DNA of 64,000 nt, taken from positions 1-64,000 of the forward strand of contig CAYPNP010000004.1 of NCBI GenBank assembly GCA_964412195.1. The letters run 5' to 3'. Positions within the stretch are counted from its first letter, which is position 1, and the number at the start of each line of letters is the position of its first letter. A program made the translations under genes and the position numbers. The notes under the pieces are model-generated. The model made no database searches. It had not been told where the DNA came from and was given only the letters and a program-made list of their open reading frames with translations. This document shows, in pieces, positions 54,719 to 63,821 of the stretch. Source of the stretch: CAYPNP01 sp964412195 (GTDB taxonomy: Bacteria; Acidobacteriota; JAAYUB01).

Positions 54719-55042
54719 TTATTTTTTGACGGCCCGGCCGAGGCGCTTCTCCACGCTGGCAATCTTGGCCTCCAGCCGCCCGGAGGCGCCGGCGCGGTAG
54801 TCCACCTTCAGATTCAGGCTGATCCGGCGGCAGTCGCGCTCCAGCTCGCGGAAGCAGCGGGTCACCACCGCCAGGCACTCGTCCCAGGAGCCCTCCAGGA
54901 CCGTGCCCATGGGGGTGAGGCGGTAGTCCAGCCCGCTGCGGTCGATGAGGTCGATCACCCGGCTGACGTACGGGCTGAGGCTCTCGCCCTTGTCGGTCGG
55001 GGCGATGCTGAATTCCAGCAGAACGGACCGGTCTGGCGCCAT
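54719..55042 (-). CDS. MTH1187/YkoF-type thiamine-binding family protein
   Basis: The protein has 107 residues and fits the small ferredoxin-like MTH1187 family (UPF0045): E-F-S-I-A-P at the first strand, S-P-Y-V-S-R-V-I-D-L-I, and T-P-M-G-T-V-L-E-G-S-W in the middle. Relatives bind thiamine or similar ligands; no thiamine gene is near. GGGAGG lies before the ATG at 55042. The longer frame to 55156 only reads repeats. Confidence 0.82.
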   Translation of the reverse strand: MAPDRSVLLEFSIAPTDKGESLSPYVSRVIDLIDRSGLDYRLTPMGTVLEGSWDECLAVVTRCFRELERDCRRISLNLKVDYRAGASGRLEAKIASVEKRLGRAVKK

Positions 55043-55368
55043 GGGAACCTCCCTGGATCGATTTCTCCCATCAGGATGCAAGCGGAGAGAAATTGGATTT
55101 TTTACTTTGGCCTGATTGCGAATTGCGGATTGCGAATTGCGAATTCGAAACCGCAACCGGAACCACGAAACACACGAAATTCACGAATGCTCATCAATCA
55201 TCGATCCGAAATCCGAAGTCCGATGTCCGAAGTCCGATGTCCGCGGATCCCAATTCGCAATCCGCAATTGGCAATTCGCAATCGGGAAACTCCTTGCCAT
55301 CCCTCCCGTAGAATCGCTACCATGGTGGACTTGTCGCAGTCCGATTCTGACACGGAGGAAACGTGCCG
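55043..55368. repeat. intergenic heptamer repeats
   Basis: GATTGCGAATTGCGGATTGC units (55113-55140), CCACGAAACACACGAAATTC (55163-55185), CCGAAGTCCGATGTCCGAAG (55210-55235) and inverted AATTCGCAATCCGCAATTGG (55252-55280) fill the divergent gap. No gene or clear promoter is seen. Confidence 0.6.
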
Positions 55369-58300
55369 ATGATCCATACGCTCCAGCGTCGGGTGGTGGT
55401 CCTGATCCTGGTGACCGCGGCCGGGATGTTCGCCGCGGCGGGCGGCGCGCCGCAGGGCGCCCCCGTCCAATCCCAGGCGGTTGCGGCCCAGCCTGCTCCG
55501 CCGTCCGCCGTGCTCGTGGAGTTCCCCAATCCCGGATTCGAAACCGTCGCCGCGGCGGATCGGCCGGCCGGCTGGGACCTGCCGGCGGGGCCGCTGCCGG
55601 CGGGCAACTCAATCGGCCTCAGCCCGGCAGATCCCCACGGCGGCAAGCGCGGCCTCATGATCCGACACGCGGCGCCGGCGGAAACCAGCGTGGCCTCGGC
55701 GCCGGTGACGCTCGAGGTCGGCCGGCTCTACCGTCTGAGCGGCTGGATCCGCACCGAGGGCGCTTTCACCGACCCGTCCGACCGCTACCCGACCTCGCTG
55801 CCGGCCTGCCTCAGCATGGCCTCCTTCCCCTTCACCAACAACTCGCCGGCGGCGGGCGCCGACTCGCCCTGGCGCGAGGTCAGCGTGCTGTTCCTGGCCA
55901 GCCAGAGCCGCGACCGGGTGCAGCTCCACCTCGGCCGCAACGGTCCGGCCCGCGGCGCGGCCTGGTTCGACGACCTCCGCCTGGAGCGGGTGGACGCCAT
56001 CGCCGCCTTCATCCCGCCGGAGACCGTGCGCTGGTTCGGCCCGGCCTACCGCTACGACGACCGCGGCTGGATCTTCGTCCACATCCAGGGCGAGCCCTAC
56101 GAGCGGGGCTACCAGTTCGGCTTCCTCGTGAGCGAGGAGATCGCCGAGTACGCCCATAAGCTCGCCATCCGCCAGAACGCCCACGACCCCGCCGCCGGCT
56201 GGGAGGAGCTGCGCTTCCAGACCGACGCGCTGATGTTCCGCCGCTACGAGCCCGAGTACCAGACCGAGATGAAAGGCATTGCCGACGGCGCCGCCAAGGC
56301 CGGCGCCAAGATCTTCGACCGGGCACCGGACGCGATCGATGTGGCGGTGCTGAATTCCGTCATCGACCTCGGACAGATGAAGGACGCGCTGCGCAAGACC
56401 CGCTCCGCCCTGTCCGGGATCAACTTCCTCAAGACCGAGGACGAGCTGCTGGTCAAGGAGGAGAACCACAAGTGCTCGGCCTTCGCCGCCACCGGCTCGG
56501 CCACCGCCGACGGGCGGCCGGTCTTCGGCCAGCTCTTCATGTGGAACGGCTACACCGGCGCGCACTGGGACGTGCTGCTGGACGTGCAGCCGGCGCAGGG
56601 GCATCGCTTCGTCATGCAGACCTTCCCGGGCGGGATCCACTCCGGCTCCGACTTCTACATCAACGACGCCGGGCTGGTGGTGGGCGAGACCACGGTCGCC
56701 CAGACACCCTACGATGACCGCGGCACACCCCAGAGCAACCGGATCCGCAAGGCCATCCAGTACGCCTCCAGCGTCGACGAGTTCGTGCGGATCATGACCG
56801 ACCGCAACAACGGCCAATACACCAACGAGTGGCCCTTCGCCAACGTCAAGACCGGCGAGGTGGGCATCTTCCTGCTGGGCACGGAAAAGTGGCGGGTCTG
56901 GCGCTCGTCCGAGAAGGACTTCCCCGCCGGCCTGACCGACTTCTACTGGTGCAATAACAACGGCAAGGACCTGGAGGTCCGCAAGGAATACATCACCAAT
57001 CCCGACAACGCCCCCGTCGACCTGGCCTTCCGGGCGTGGAACCGCGACCTGGCCTTCGTCGACTTCTACAACCGGATGAAGGGCAGGATCGACGCCGTCG
57101 CCGGCGTGAACTTCTGGGCCACCTCGCCGATCAACCGCCCGCACGCTTGCGACGGCAAGGTCACCACCGGCGAGATGGCCGACCGGCTCGCCTTCCTGGC
57201 CCACGCCGGCAAGGTCACGCTGCGGGAGAAGTTCGTCGGCAGCCGCTTCATCGCCGACCTGCCGGGCGCCCGCCCCAGCTTGACGCTGGGGTACTCGGTG
57301 GACAGCCCCGTCTTCGTGACCGAACGCCTCCAGGCCGAGCGCGCCGGCGCCGCTGTGCCGCCCGCCGAACCGAAGGCCCCGGAGACGGATTTATCCGCCC
57401 TGGCGGACGCGTACAAGGTGGACAAACGCGCGCTGTGGCGAAACACCATCGTCCCGGCCGGCGTGGCCGAGAACTGGCTGACCACCGCGTCGGCGGCCTA
57501 CTGGCGGATGCTGAGCGACCTGCCCAAGGAGCCGAAGGACGCCGCGCCGTGGCTCGGGCAGCAGCTGGCCGAGCTGCAGAACAACTACCTCTACACGGTC
57601 AGCCGCGAGGGCGACCTGGCGCCGCTGGCGGCCTCCCTGCGCTACGACCGCTACGTCGACTACAACATCCCCCGGGTGAAGGGGGTTTTCGCCCTGCACC
57701 AGCTGCGGCTGCTGCTGGGAAACGAGAAGTTCTGCCAGGTCATGGACGCGGTGTATACCCAGATGGCGGGCCAGTCCGCGACGACCGACGAATTCATCGC
57801 CGCCGCCGAGAAGGCCGCCGGGCAGCCGCTGCGCGAATTCCTGCTCCAGTGGCTGGACCGCGCCGGCCTGCCCGACCCGGCCGTGGAGGCCCGCGTGCTG
57901 CCGGGTGCGAAGGACCCATGGAAGGTGGAAGTGCGGGTCCGCCAGGCCGGCACGCCCTACCGCCTGTTCGGCTCGGTGGACGTCGTCGGGAAGGACAAGG
58001 CCTGGCGCCGGCCCTGCGAAGTCCGGGGGGCGGAGACGGTGCTGACCTTCGACGTGCCCGAGGTCCCGAGCGCCGTGGTGTTCAACGCCGGCGGGGACTT
58101 CCCGGTGGCCCACGAGCGGTTCTACACCCTCGGCAGCTTCTTCGAGGATTTCCACCACACCCGGATCGTCTACGGCACGTCCCGCCAGGTCGAGGCCAAC
58201 CGCACCCTGGCCGGGCGCTGGCAGGAGTTGCTGGCGGACACGTTCAGCGAAATCCTGCCGCCGCTGCGCAAGGACTGCGAGCTGTCTGCGGACGAGCGCG

Positions 58301-58635
58301 CCGGCTGCGACCTGATGGTGCTGGGCCCGCCGGAGGACAACACCGTGGCGGCCTCCCTCGCCGGCAAGATCCCCGGCCTGGAGATGGGCCGGAACTGGTT
58401 CCGCTGGCAGGGCAAGACCTACGGCCGCGCTGACGACGGCCTGCTGGCGGTGGTTCCCAATCCGTGGAACCCGAAGCGGGTGCTGTACCTGCTGCTGGCC
58501 AACAGCGCCCAGGAGCTGTACCAGATGACGAGGAAGTGGCAGCTCCTGCCATCGTGGGCCGTCTTCCGCGGCGACCAGGTGAAGGACAAGGGCTTCCACG
58601 ACGTGGAGCGCTTCCGCGTCACCCTGGCCCCGTAG
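55369..58635 (+). CDS. exported C45-type autoproteolytic hydrolase fused to a peptidase-M1-like tail
   Basis: The protein has 1088 residues. A signal peptide (about 1-25) and a carbohydrate-binding-like beta region (about 45-205) come first. The C45/phospholipase-B-like Ntn domain follows (about 220-640): E-P-Y-E-R-G-Y-Q-F-G and then the presumed nucleophile Cys369 in H-K-C-S-A-F-A, which would be exposed by self-cleavage. Residues about 690-850 resemble the helical end of M1-type proteins (L-L-Q-W-L-D-R-A-G-L-P). The substrate is probably an amide or peptide. I chose ATG at 55369; GTG at 55363 is possible. The TAG stop lies in a repeat shared with 51740. Confidence 0.75.
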   Translation: MIHTLQRRVVVLILVTAAGMFAAAGGAPQGAPVQSQAVAAQPAPPSAVLVEFPNPGFETVAAADRPAGWDLPAGPLPAGNSIGLSPADPHGGKRGLMIRHAAPAETSVASAPVTLEVGRLYRLSGWIRTEGAFTDPSDRYPTSLPACLSMASFPFTNNSPAAGADSPWREVSVLFLASQSRDRVQLHLGRNGPARGAAWFDDLRLERVDAIAAFIPPETVRWFGPAYRYDDRGWIFVHIQGEPYERGYQFGFLVSEEIAEYAHKLAIRQNAHDPAAGWEELRFQTDALMFRRYEPEYQTEMKGIADGAAKAGAKIFDRAPDAIDVAVLNSVIDLGQMKDALRKTRSALSGINFLKTEDELLVKEENHKCSAFAATGSATADGRPVFGQLFMWNGYTGAHWDVLLDVQPAQGHRFVMQTFPGGIHSGSDFYINDAGLVVGETTVAQTPYDDRGTPQSNRIRKAIQYASSVDEFVRIMTDRNNGQYTNEWPFANVKTGEVGIFLLGTEKWRVWRSSEKDFPAGLTDFYWCNNNGKDLEVRKEYITNPDNAPVDLAFRAWNRDLAFVDFYNRMKGRIDAVAGVNFWATSPINRPHACDGKVTTGEMADRLAFLAHAGKVTLREKFVGSRFIADLPGARPSLTLGYSVDSPVFVTERLQAERAGAAVPPAEPKAPETDLSALADAYKVDKRALWRNTIVPAGVAENWLTTASAAYWRMLSDLPKEPKDAAPWLGQQLAELQNNYLYTVSREGDLAPLAASLRYDRYVDYNIPRVKGVFALHQLRLLLGNEKFCQVMDAVYTQMAGQSATTDEFIAAAEKAAGQPLREFLLQWLDRAGLPDPAVEARVLPGAKDPWKVEVRVRQAGTPYRLFGSVDVVGKDKAWRRPCEVRGAETVLTFDVPEVPSAVVFNAGGDFPVAHERFYTLGSFFEDFHHTRIVYGTSRQVEANRTLAGRWQELLADTFSEILPPLRKDCELSADERAGCDLMVLGPPEDNTVAASLAGKIPGLEMGRNWFRWQGKTYGRADDGLLAVVPNPWNPKRVLYLLLANSAQELYQMTRKWQLLPSWAVFRGDQVKDKGFHDVERFRVTLAP

Positions 58636-59085
58636 CTCGCGACCTCCGGGCCTGCGACGTACCTCGCGGCCTCCGGACGCGTGTCGGGCCAGTCTTCCCT
58701 CTACACGCGCTGGGGACAGCGCGAGGTACGTGGAGCGCGCCGTACCTCGCGGCCTCCGGACGCGTGTCGGGCCAGTCTTCCCTCTACACGCGCTGGGGAC
58801 AGCGCGAGGTACGNNNNNNNNNNNNNNNNNNNNNNNNNNNNNNNNNNNNNNNNNNNNNNNNNNNNNNNNNNNNNNNNNNNNNNNNNNNNNNNNNNNNNNN
58901 NNNNNNNNNNNNNGACGCGTGTCGGGCCAGTCTTCCCTCTACACGCGCTGGGGACAGCGCGAGGTACGCGGAGCGTGTCGTACCTCGCGACCTCCGGGCG
59001 CGTGTCTGGCCAATCCTCCATCTACACGCGCTGGGGACAGCGCGAGGTACGTGGAGCGCGCCGTACCTCGCGGCCTCCGGACGCG
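58632..59085. repeat. 83-bp tandem repeat with assembly gap
   Basis: The unit has a period of 83 bp, measured twice (58661 to 58744, and 58982 to 59065). It consists of CGTACCTCGCGGCCTCCGGA, a GTGTCGGGCCAGTCTTCC segment, CTACACGCGCTGGGGACAGC and GCGAGGTACG. The two ends are complementary, so each unit can fold. At least five full or partial copies surround 100 Ns (58814-58913), and the true copy number is unknown. Confidence 0.9.
58814..58913. other. assembly gap (100 N)
   Basis: Exactly 100 undetermined bases lie within the 83-bp tandem array. The round number suggests a placeholder scaffold gap of unknown true length. Confidence 0.95.
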
Positions 59086-59461
59086 TGACGGCGGATCCGA
59101 GTTGGCAAGATACTCCCCCCGCGCCGAGGACGGCGCGGGCTACGCGCGGCGGCGCGGGCTACAAGGGCGGCGGGCAGGTGTGCTACAATCCCCCTGCCGA
59201 GCGATCAGACGAATCACAGCCCGCAGAGAAGCCGGATGGATGCGGACATCTATACAGGCTGTGACTGAGAGAGGGTGGATCGAGTACGATTACGAACACG
59301 ATTACAATCGACGAGTACGATCGATCGGATTGACATGGTCTATGGCCCATCGTCTATGGTCGGATCGGAGACGGTCATCGGTCACCAGTCATCCGTCGAT
59401 TGCGAGCACGTGCACGGAAAAGGCTGTCAACCTTACAGGCGGAATGAGCGTATAAATCCCC
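59086..59461. repeat. intergenic, simple repeats
   Basis: GGCGCGGGCTACGCGCGG and GGCGCGGGCTACAAGGGC units (59134-59170) and a GAGTACGATTACGAACACG motif (59281-59330), shared with 24782, are present. GTGTGCTACAATCC at 59178 has a fair -10 (TACAAT). No gene is seen. Confidence 0.5.
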
Positions 59462-60166
59462 ATGACGCGAAAACGACAGACACCCGAATGCGGCGAGGAG
59501 CTGCGGGAAGCCAACCGGCAGCTCGTCATCGAGCGCGACTTCATCGCCGCGGTCCTGGAGTCCACCCCCGCCCTGATGGTGGTCCTGGACCCGGAGGGCC
59601 GCATCCTCCGCTGGAACCGCGCCTGCGAGGACTTCACCGGACGCACCCACCTCGAGGCCATCGGCACGCCGCTCTGGGAGATCTTCCCGGTTCCGATGCC
59701 GATCCTGCGGGACGGGCTTCCCACCCTGCTCGCCGGTGAGCCGCTGGAATACGAGAGCGAGTGGACCGACGCCGGCGGAGCGCTCCGCTGCCTCCACTGG
59801 AAGAGCGACGCGCACCGGAGCGGGGACGGCACCGTGACCTACATCATCTGCTCCGGCATCGACATCACCCTGCGCCGCCGGGCCGAACAGGAGCGGGAGC
59901 ACCTCATCGGCGAGCTGCAGGCGGCCATCGCCCGCATCAAGACCCTGGACGGCCTGATCCCGATGTGCGCCAGCTGCAAGAAGATTCGCGACGACAGCGG
60001 CTACTGGCAGGAAGTGGAGGCATACATCGAGGCGCGCTCGGAGGCCGAGTTCAGCCACGGCCTCTGCCCGGAGTGCATCCGGAAGCTCTATCCCGGCTAC
60101 GCGGAAAGAATCGGCGCCAGCGCGAAGGACGGGGGGACGGAGCGACGGGGGGACGGGGAGAATTAG
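59462..60166 (+). CDS. PAS-domain signalling protein with Cys-rich C-terminus
   Basis: The protein has 234 residues. A short coiled segment (about 10-28) leads into one PAS domain (about 30-145; L-E-S-T-P-A-L-M-V-V-L-D-P-E-G-R and the end I-I-C-S-G-I-D-I-T). A heptad helix (about 148-170) follows. The last part reads I-P-M-C-A-S-C-K-K-I-R-D-D and L-C-P-E-C, a CxxC...CxxC pair. That C-terminal module is common behind PAS domains in environmental bacteria and may bind zinc or a redox ligand. There is no kinase or cyclase domain, so it would act through a partner. Confidence 0.8.
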   Translation: MTRKRQTPECGEELREANRQLVIERDFIAAVLESTPALMVVLDPEGRILRWNRACEDFTGRTHLEAIGTPLWEIFPVPMPILRDGLPTLLAGEPLEYESEWTDAGGALRCLHWKSDAHRSGDGTVTYIICSGIDITLRRRAEQEREHLIGELQAAIARIKTLDGLIPMCASCKKIRDDSGYWQEVEAYIEARSEAEFSHGLCPECIRKLYPGYAERIGASAKDGGTERRGDGEN

Positions 60167-60315
60167 GGGAATTGCGGATTGCCAATTGCGGATTGGGGAT
60201 TGGGGATTGGGGATTGGAAACCAGAGCTCTCTTTGTGTCCTTTGTGTCTTTGTGGTGAGGTTTCCGATTGGGGATTGAAAACCGTTCGTGTGGTTCGTGG
60301 TTCTTTTCGAACGAT

Positions 60316-60735
60316 TCAACTCTGGCCGCCCGGAGCGGGGGCGAACGATCGGCGGCCGTCCTCCCCCAGCAGCACCACCAGGGCCCACACGCCGAAGGGG
60401 ATGCCCAGGCAGCAGCAGGGCGACGACAGGCACGGGATGACCGCCAGCAGCGCGGCCACTAGCGCCCAGCCGTAGGACTCCCCCCGCCGCATCTGCAGGG
60501 CGCCGTAGATGATGGCCGCATCCACCAGCAGGCTGAGGCCGTGCCAGGCAATGCTGACGCCCAGCGGGAAGCCCGGCGCCCACGGCATCTCTTCGCAGAA
60601 TCCGCGGCTCAGCAGCCGGCCGAGGGTCAGGTGGGTCCCGGCGTGCCAAAGCAGGGACAGGACCGTGAAACCCGCGTCCAGCGCCGCCGCCACCATCAGC
60701 CCCACCGCGGGGGCCTCGAGTTTCCGGGAAACCAT
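60316..60735 (-). CDS. four-helix membrane protein, unknown function
   Basis: The protein has 139 residues and about four hydrophobic helices. The last contains P-C-L-S-S-P-C-C-C-L-G-I-P-F-G-V-W-A-L, a motif typical of small bacterial inner-membrane proteins of unknown function. The second helix region (G-A-L-Q-M-R-R-G-E-S-Y) carries a basic loop. A GGTGACGC site lies upstream of the ATG. It lies convergent with the PAS gene. Confidence 0.65.
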   Translation of the reverse strand: MVSRKLEAPAVGLMVAAALDAGFTVLSLLWHAGTHLTLGRLLSRGFCEEMPWAPGFPLGVSIAWHGLSLLVDAAIIYGALQMRRGESYGWALVAALLAVIPCLSSPCCCLGIPFGVWALVVLLGEDGRRSFAPAPGGQS

Positions 60736-61180
60736 GCGTCACCTCCCGATTCCCCGCCCGGTCCACCCGGCGCAAGGGCCTTGGCCCTTCGGCGGTCCGA
60801 TCGCGCCCGGCCAGGCAGGACTTCTGAGGAGTACGTTTGCCTTGATTCCCGCCGATATCAGAGATTGCGGATTTCGGATTGCGGATTGCGGATTGGAAAC
60901 TGTTCGTGTGGTTCGTGTGGTTCGTGGTTTGATTGCGGATTGCGGATTGAAAACCTTTTCGTGTATTTCGTGTATTTCGTCGTTCTGATTGCGGATTGCG
61001 GATTGAGGATTGCGGATTGTGGATTGGAATCTATCAGATTCCTCTGTGTCCTCTGTGCCTCTGTGGTGAATTCCCGTTCGCGGATTGCTCTTCCCTTTTA
61101 TCCCTTTGCTTCCCGCGCCGGTTTGCGGTACAAGGATCTTTCGCGCACCTGCGCCGCGACACCGCCCCGGAGGTACCCCC
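60736..61180. repeat. divergent gap with heptamer and 32-bp repeats
   Basis: Heptamer GGATTGC units with TTCGTGTGGTTCGTGTGG (60903-60925) and the 32-bp repeat at 61042-61073 fill the space. The final 100 bp hold the GGAGGT ribosome binding site of the S9 gene. No gene is seen. Confidence 0.7.
61042..61073 (-). repeat. 32-bp GAATTC-ended dispersed repeat, solo copy
   Basis: It is identical to the copies at 13389, 33807, 35287 and 43520. As at those sites, it is preceded by GGATTGC heptamers and ATCAGATTC. Confidence 0.9.
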
Positions 61181-63277
61181 ATGAAACGCATCCTCGCCAT
61201 CGCCTGCCTGGTTTTCGCCCTGCTGGTCCCCGCCGCCGCCCAAGCGGCGAAAAAACCGTTCACCATCGCCGACCTGTACCGGCTGAAGACCGTGGCCGAC
61301 CCGCAGATCTCGCCGGACGGGGCGAAGATCGCCTTCGTCGTCACCGAGAGCGACCTGGCCAAAGGCAAGACCAACTCCGACATCTACCTGATGAACGCCG
61401 ACGGCTCCGGCCTTCGGCGCCTGACCACCTCCGACAAATCGGACGACCACCCGCGCTGGGCGCCCGACGGCAAGTCGCTGCTCTTCATCTCCAGCCGCAA
61501 GGACGGGCCGCAGGTCTGGCGCCTGCCCGCCGACCTCGGCGAGCCGGAGGCGCTGACCAAGCTGTCCACCGGCGTGTCCGACGCCGAGTGGTCCCCCGAC
61601 GGGAAGAGCATCCTGTTCACCTCCGAGGTCTTCCCCGAGTGCGGCGCCGACGACGCCTGCAACCAGAAGATCCAGAAGGGGCTGGACGAGGGCCCGCTGC
61701 AGGCCCACATGGCCGACGCGTTGCTCTACCGCCACTGGACCGAGTACCGCGACGGCAAACGCGTCCACACCTTCCGGCTGGACGTCGCCTCCGGCGCGGT
61801 CACCGACCTGACCCCGGGCGACGTGGACACCCCGCCCTACTTCCTGGGCGGCCGGCCGTTCTCCATCTCCCCGGACAGCAAGGAAATCTGCGTGGTCTCC
61901 AAGCGCGACCCTGTGGAGGCCGTTTCCACCAACGACGACCTGTTCGTGATCCCGCTGGCGGGCGGCGAGGCCCGCTGCCTCACCGCCGGCAACCCCGCCT
62001 ACGATGGCGAGCCGCTGTACTCGCCCGACGGGCGCTACATCGCCTACCGCTGCCAGAAGACGCCCGGCTACGAGGCCGACCGGTTCCGCCTGGCCGTCTA
62101 CGACCGGCAGGCCGGCACGAGCCGGGTGCTGACCGAGTCGTTCGACAACTGGGTGGACGACTTCGCCTGGACGCCCGACAGCCAGGCCCTCCTCTTCGTC
62201 GCCGAGGAGGAGGCCCGCTACCCGGTCTACCGCGTGGAGCTGGCCACCGGCGCCATCACGCCGGTCATCCCCGGCGAGGAGGCCAAGACCATCCGCGGCT
62301 TCGAGCTGTCCCCCGACGGCAAGCGCCTGGTCTTCGGCCGCACCGCCGTGGGCGAGCCGGTGGAGATCTGGGCCCGCGAGCTGGCCGGAGGACCGCCGAA
62401 GCGGCTCACCGCCATCAACCAGGCCGTGGCCGACGAGGTGGACATCCGGCCGGCCGAGGAGATGTGGTTCTCCGGTGCCGACGGGAAGCCGGTGCACACC
62501 TTCATCGTCAAGCCGCACAATTTTGATCCCTCCAAGAAATACCCGCTGATCCTGAACGTCCACGGCGGGCCGCAGATGATGTGGGCCGACTCGCTGCGGG
62601 GCGACTGGCAGGTTTACCCCGGCGCCGGCTACATCGTCGCCTTCCCGAACCCGCACGGCTCCACCGGCTACGGCCAGGCGTACACCGACGCCATCGCCCG
62701 CGACTGGGGCGGCAAGGTCATCGAGGACGTGATGAAGGTGGCCGACGGCCTGGCCGCCCTGCCCTACGTGGACCAGGACCGGATGGGCGTGATGGGCTGG
62801 TCGTGGGGCGGCTACGCGGTGATGTGGCTGGAGGGGCACACCAGCCGGTTCAAGGCCGCCGCGGCCATGATGGGCGTTTACGACCTGACGGCCATGCACG
62901 GCGCCACCGAGGAGCTGTGGTTCCCGCAGTGGGACCTGGGCGGCCTGCCGTGGGAGTCGGCCCTCTACCAGAAGGACAGCCCCTCGAACTACGTCAAGAA
63001 TTTCAAGACGCCCTGCCTGGTGATCACCGGCGAGCGGGACTACCGGGTGCCCTACACCCAGAGCCTGGAGTTCTTCACCGACCTGCAGCTCATGAAGGTG
63101 CCCAGCCGCCTGATCGTCTTCAAGAACGACGGGCACTGGCCGAGCGGCGTCAAGAGCATGCCCTTCTACTACAACGCCCACCTCGACTGGTTCCACACGT
63201 ACCTCGGCGGCGACCCCGCCCCGTACGACATGACGAAGATGCTAAGGAACCAGGCGTTCGAGGAGGAGAAAAAGTAG
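61181..63277 (+). CDS. S9-family prolyl oligopeptidase-like peptidase
   Basis: The protein has 698 residues. A signal peptide (about 1-22) is followed by TolB-like propeller blades (I-S-P-D-G, W-A-P-D-G, W-S-P-D-G) to about residue 430, and an alpha/beta-hydrolase domain. The catalytic triad is visible: Ser541 in G-W-S-W-G-G-Y, Asp620 in G-E-R-D-Y-R-V-P-Y and His652 in N-D-G-H-W-P. It cleaves short peptides in the periplasm or outside the cell, complementing the S46 enzyme at 52 kb. GGAGGT lies six nt before the ATG. It is a single gene. Confidence 0.95.
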   Translation: MKRILAIACLVFALLVPAAAQAAKKPFTIADLYRLKTVADPQISPDGAKIAFVVTESDLAKGKTNSDIYLMNADGSGLRRLTTSDKSDDHPRWAPDGKSLLFISSRKDGPQVWRLPADLGEPEALTKLSTGVSDAEWSPDGKSILFTSEVFPECGADDACNQKIQKGLDEGPLQAHMADALLYRHWTEYRDGKRVHTFRLDVASGAVTDLTPGDVDTPPYFLGGRPFSISPDSKEICVVSKRDPVEAVSTNDDLFVIPLAGGEARCLTAGNPAYDGEPLYSPDGRYIAYRCQKTPGYEADRFRLAVYDRQAGTSRVLTESFDNWVDDFAWTPDSQALLFVAEEEARYPVYRVELATGAITPVIPGEEAKTIRGFELSPDGKRLVFGRTAVGEPVEIWARELAGGPPKRLTAINQAVADEVDIRPAEEMWFSGADGKPVHTFIVKPHNFDPSKKYPLILNVHGGPQMMWADSLRGDWQVYPGAGYIVAFPNPHGSTGYGQAYTDAIARDWGGKVIEDVMKVADGLAALPYVDQDRMGVMGWSWGGYAVMWLEGHTSRFKAAAAMMGVYDLTAMHGATEELWFPQWDLGGLPWESALYQKDSPSNYVKNFKTPCLVITGERDYRVPYTQSLEFFTDLQLMKVPSRLIVFKNDGHWPSGVKSMPFYYNAHLDWFHTYLGGDPAPYDMTKMLRNQAFEEEKK

Positions 63278-63821
63278 CGGGGCTCACCGCACAGCGTAAT
63301 GCAGAGTGCGGAGTGCGGAGTGCGGAGTGCGGAGTGATTCGTGCTCGTGCTCGTGCTCGTGCTCGTAATCGACAGATGACCGGTGCCCGCCGATCCGACC
63401 ATGGACAATGGACCATGGACCATGTCCATCCAACCGATCGTACTCGTCGATCGTAATTTTACTCGTAATCGTAATCGAATCAGAGTATTACACGCAGAGG
63501 CGCAGAGTTCGCAGAGTCAATCCTTGGAGCGCGGGCGTCCCCGTCCGCACGGTCTTGCTCTATCACCGGAAAGCCAGCATCGCCGAGCTGTCAGTACCGG
63601 GAGCGTCAGCGACCGGCGGGCAACTTGACACAGCTGGACACGACAACCTGCATCTTCAGGAGAAATTGACAGTCGAGTAACGTTTCGCGCCGGCGGCTGA
63701 CGCCTGCCGGTACTGACGCCGTGGCGGGGCCAGAGCTGCCGCCGGTCGCTGACGCTCCCGGTACTGACCGCTTGCTGATGACTCACGCCTTTGTCTCGAA
63801 GTACCGGCATGCGAGGATGGA
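63278..63821. repeat. repeat-rich gap with three REP-like arms
   Basis: GAGTGCGGAGTGCGGAGTGCG units (63304-63335), CTCGTGCTCGTGCTCG units (63342-63365) and a CGCAGAGGCGCAGAG repeat (63493-63510) come first. GTCAGTACCG-family arms follow at 63590-63620, 63687-63717 (inverted) and 63739-63768 (inverted). No gene is seen. Confidence 0.7.
63590..63768. repeat. REP-like array (GTCAGTACCG family)
   Basis: The first arm (63590-63620) is complementary over about 30 bp to the third (63739-63768) and, less exactly, to the second (63687-63717). The middle holds CAACTTGACACAGC and TTGACAGTCGAG, which resemble the spacer of the copies at 10.8 and 2.3 kb. Confidence 0.8.

Noticed and set aside
58464..59455. 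Frames spanning the tandem array and the N gap.
   Set aside because: They cross undetermined bases and translate the 83-bp repeat.
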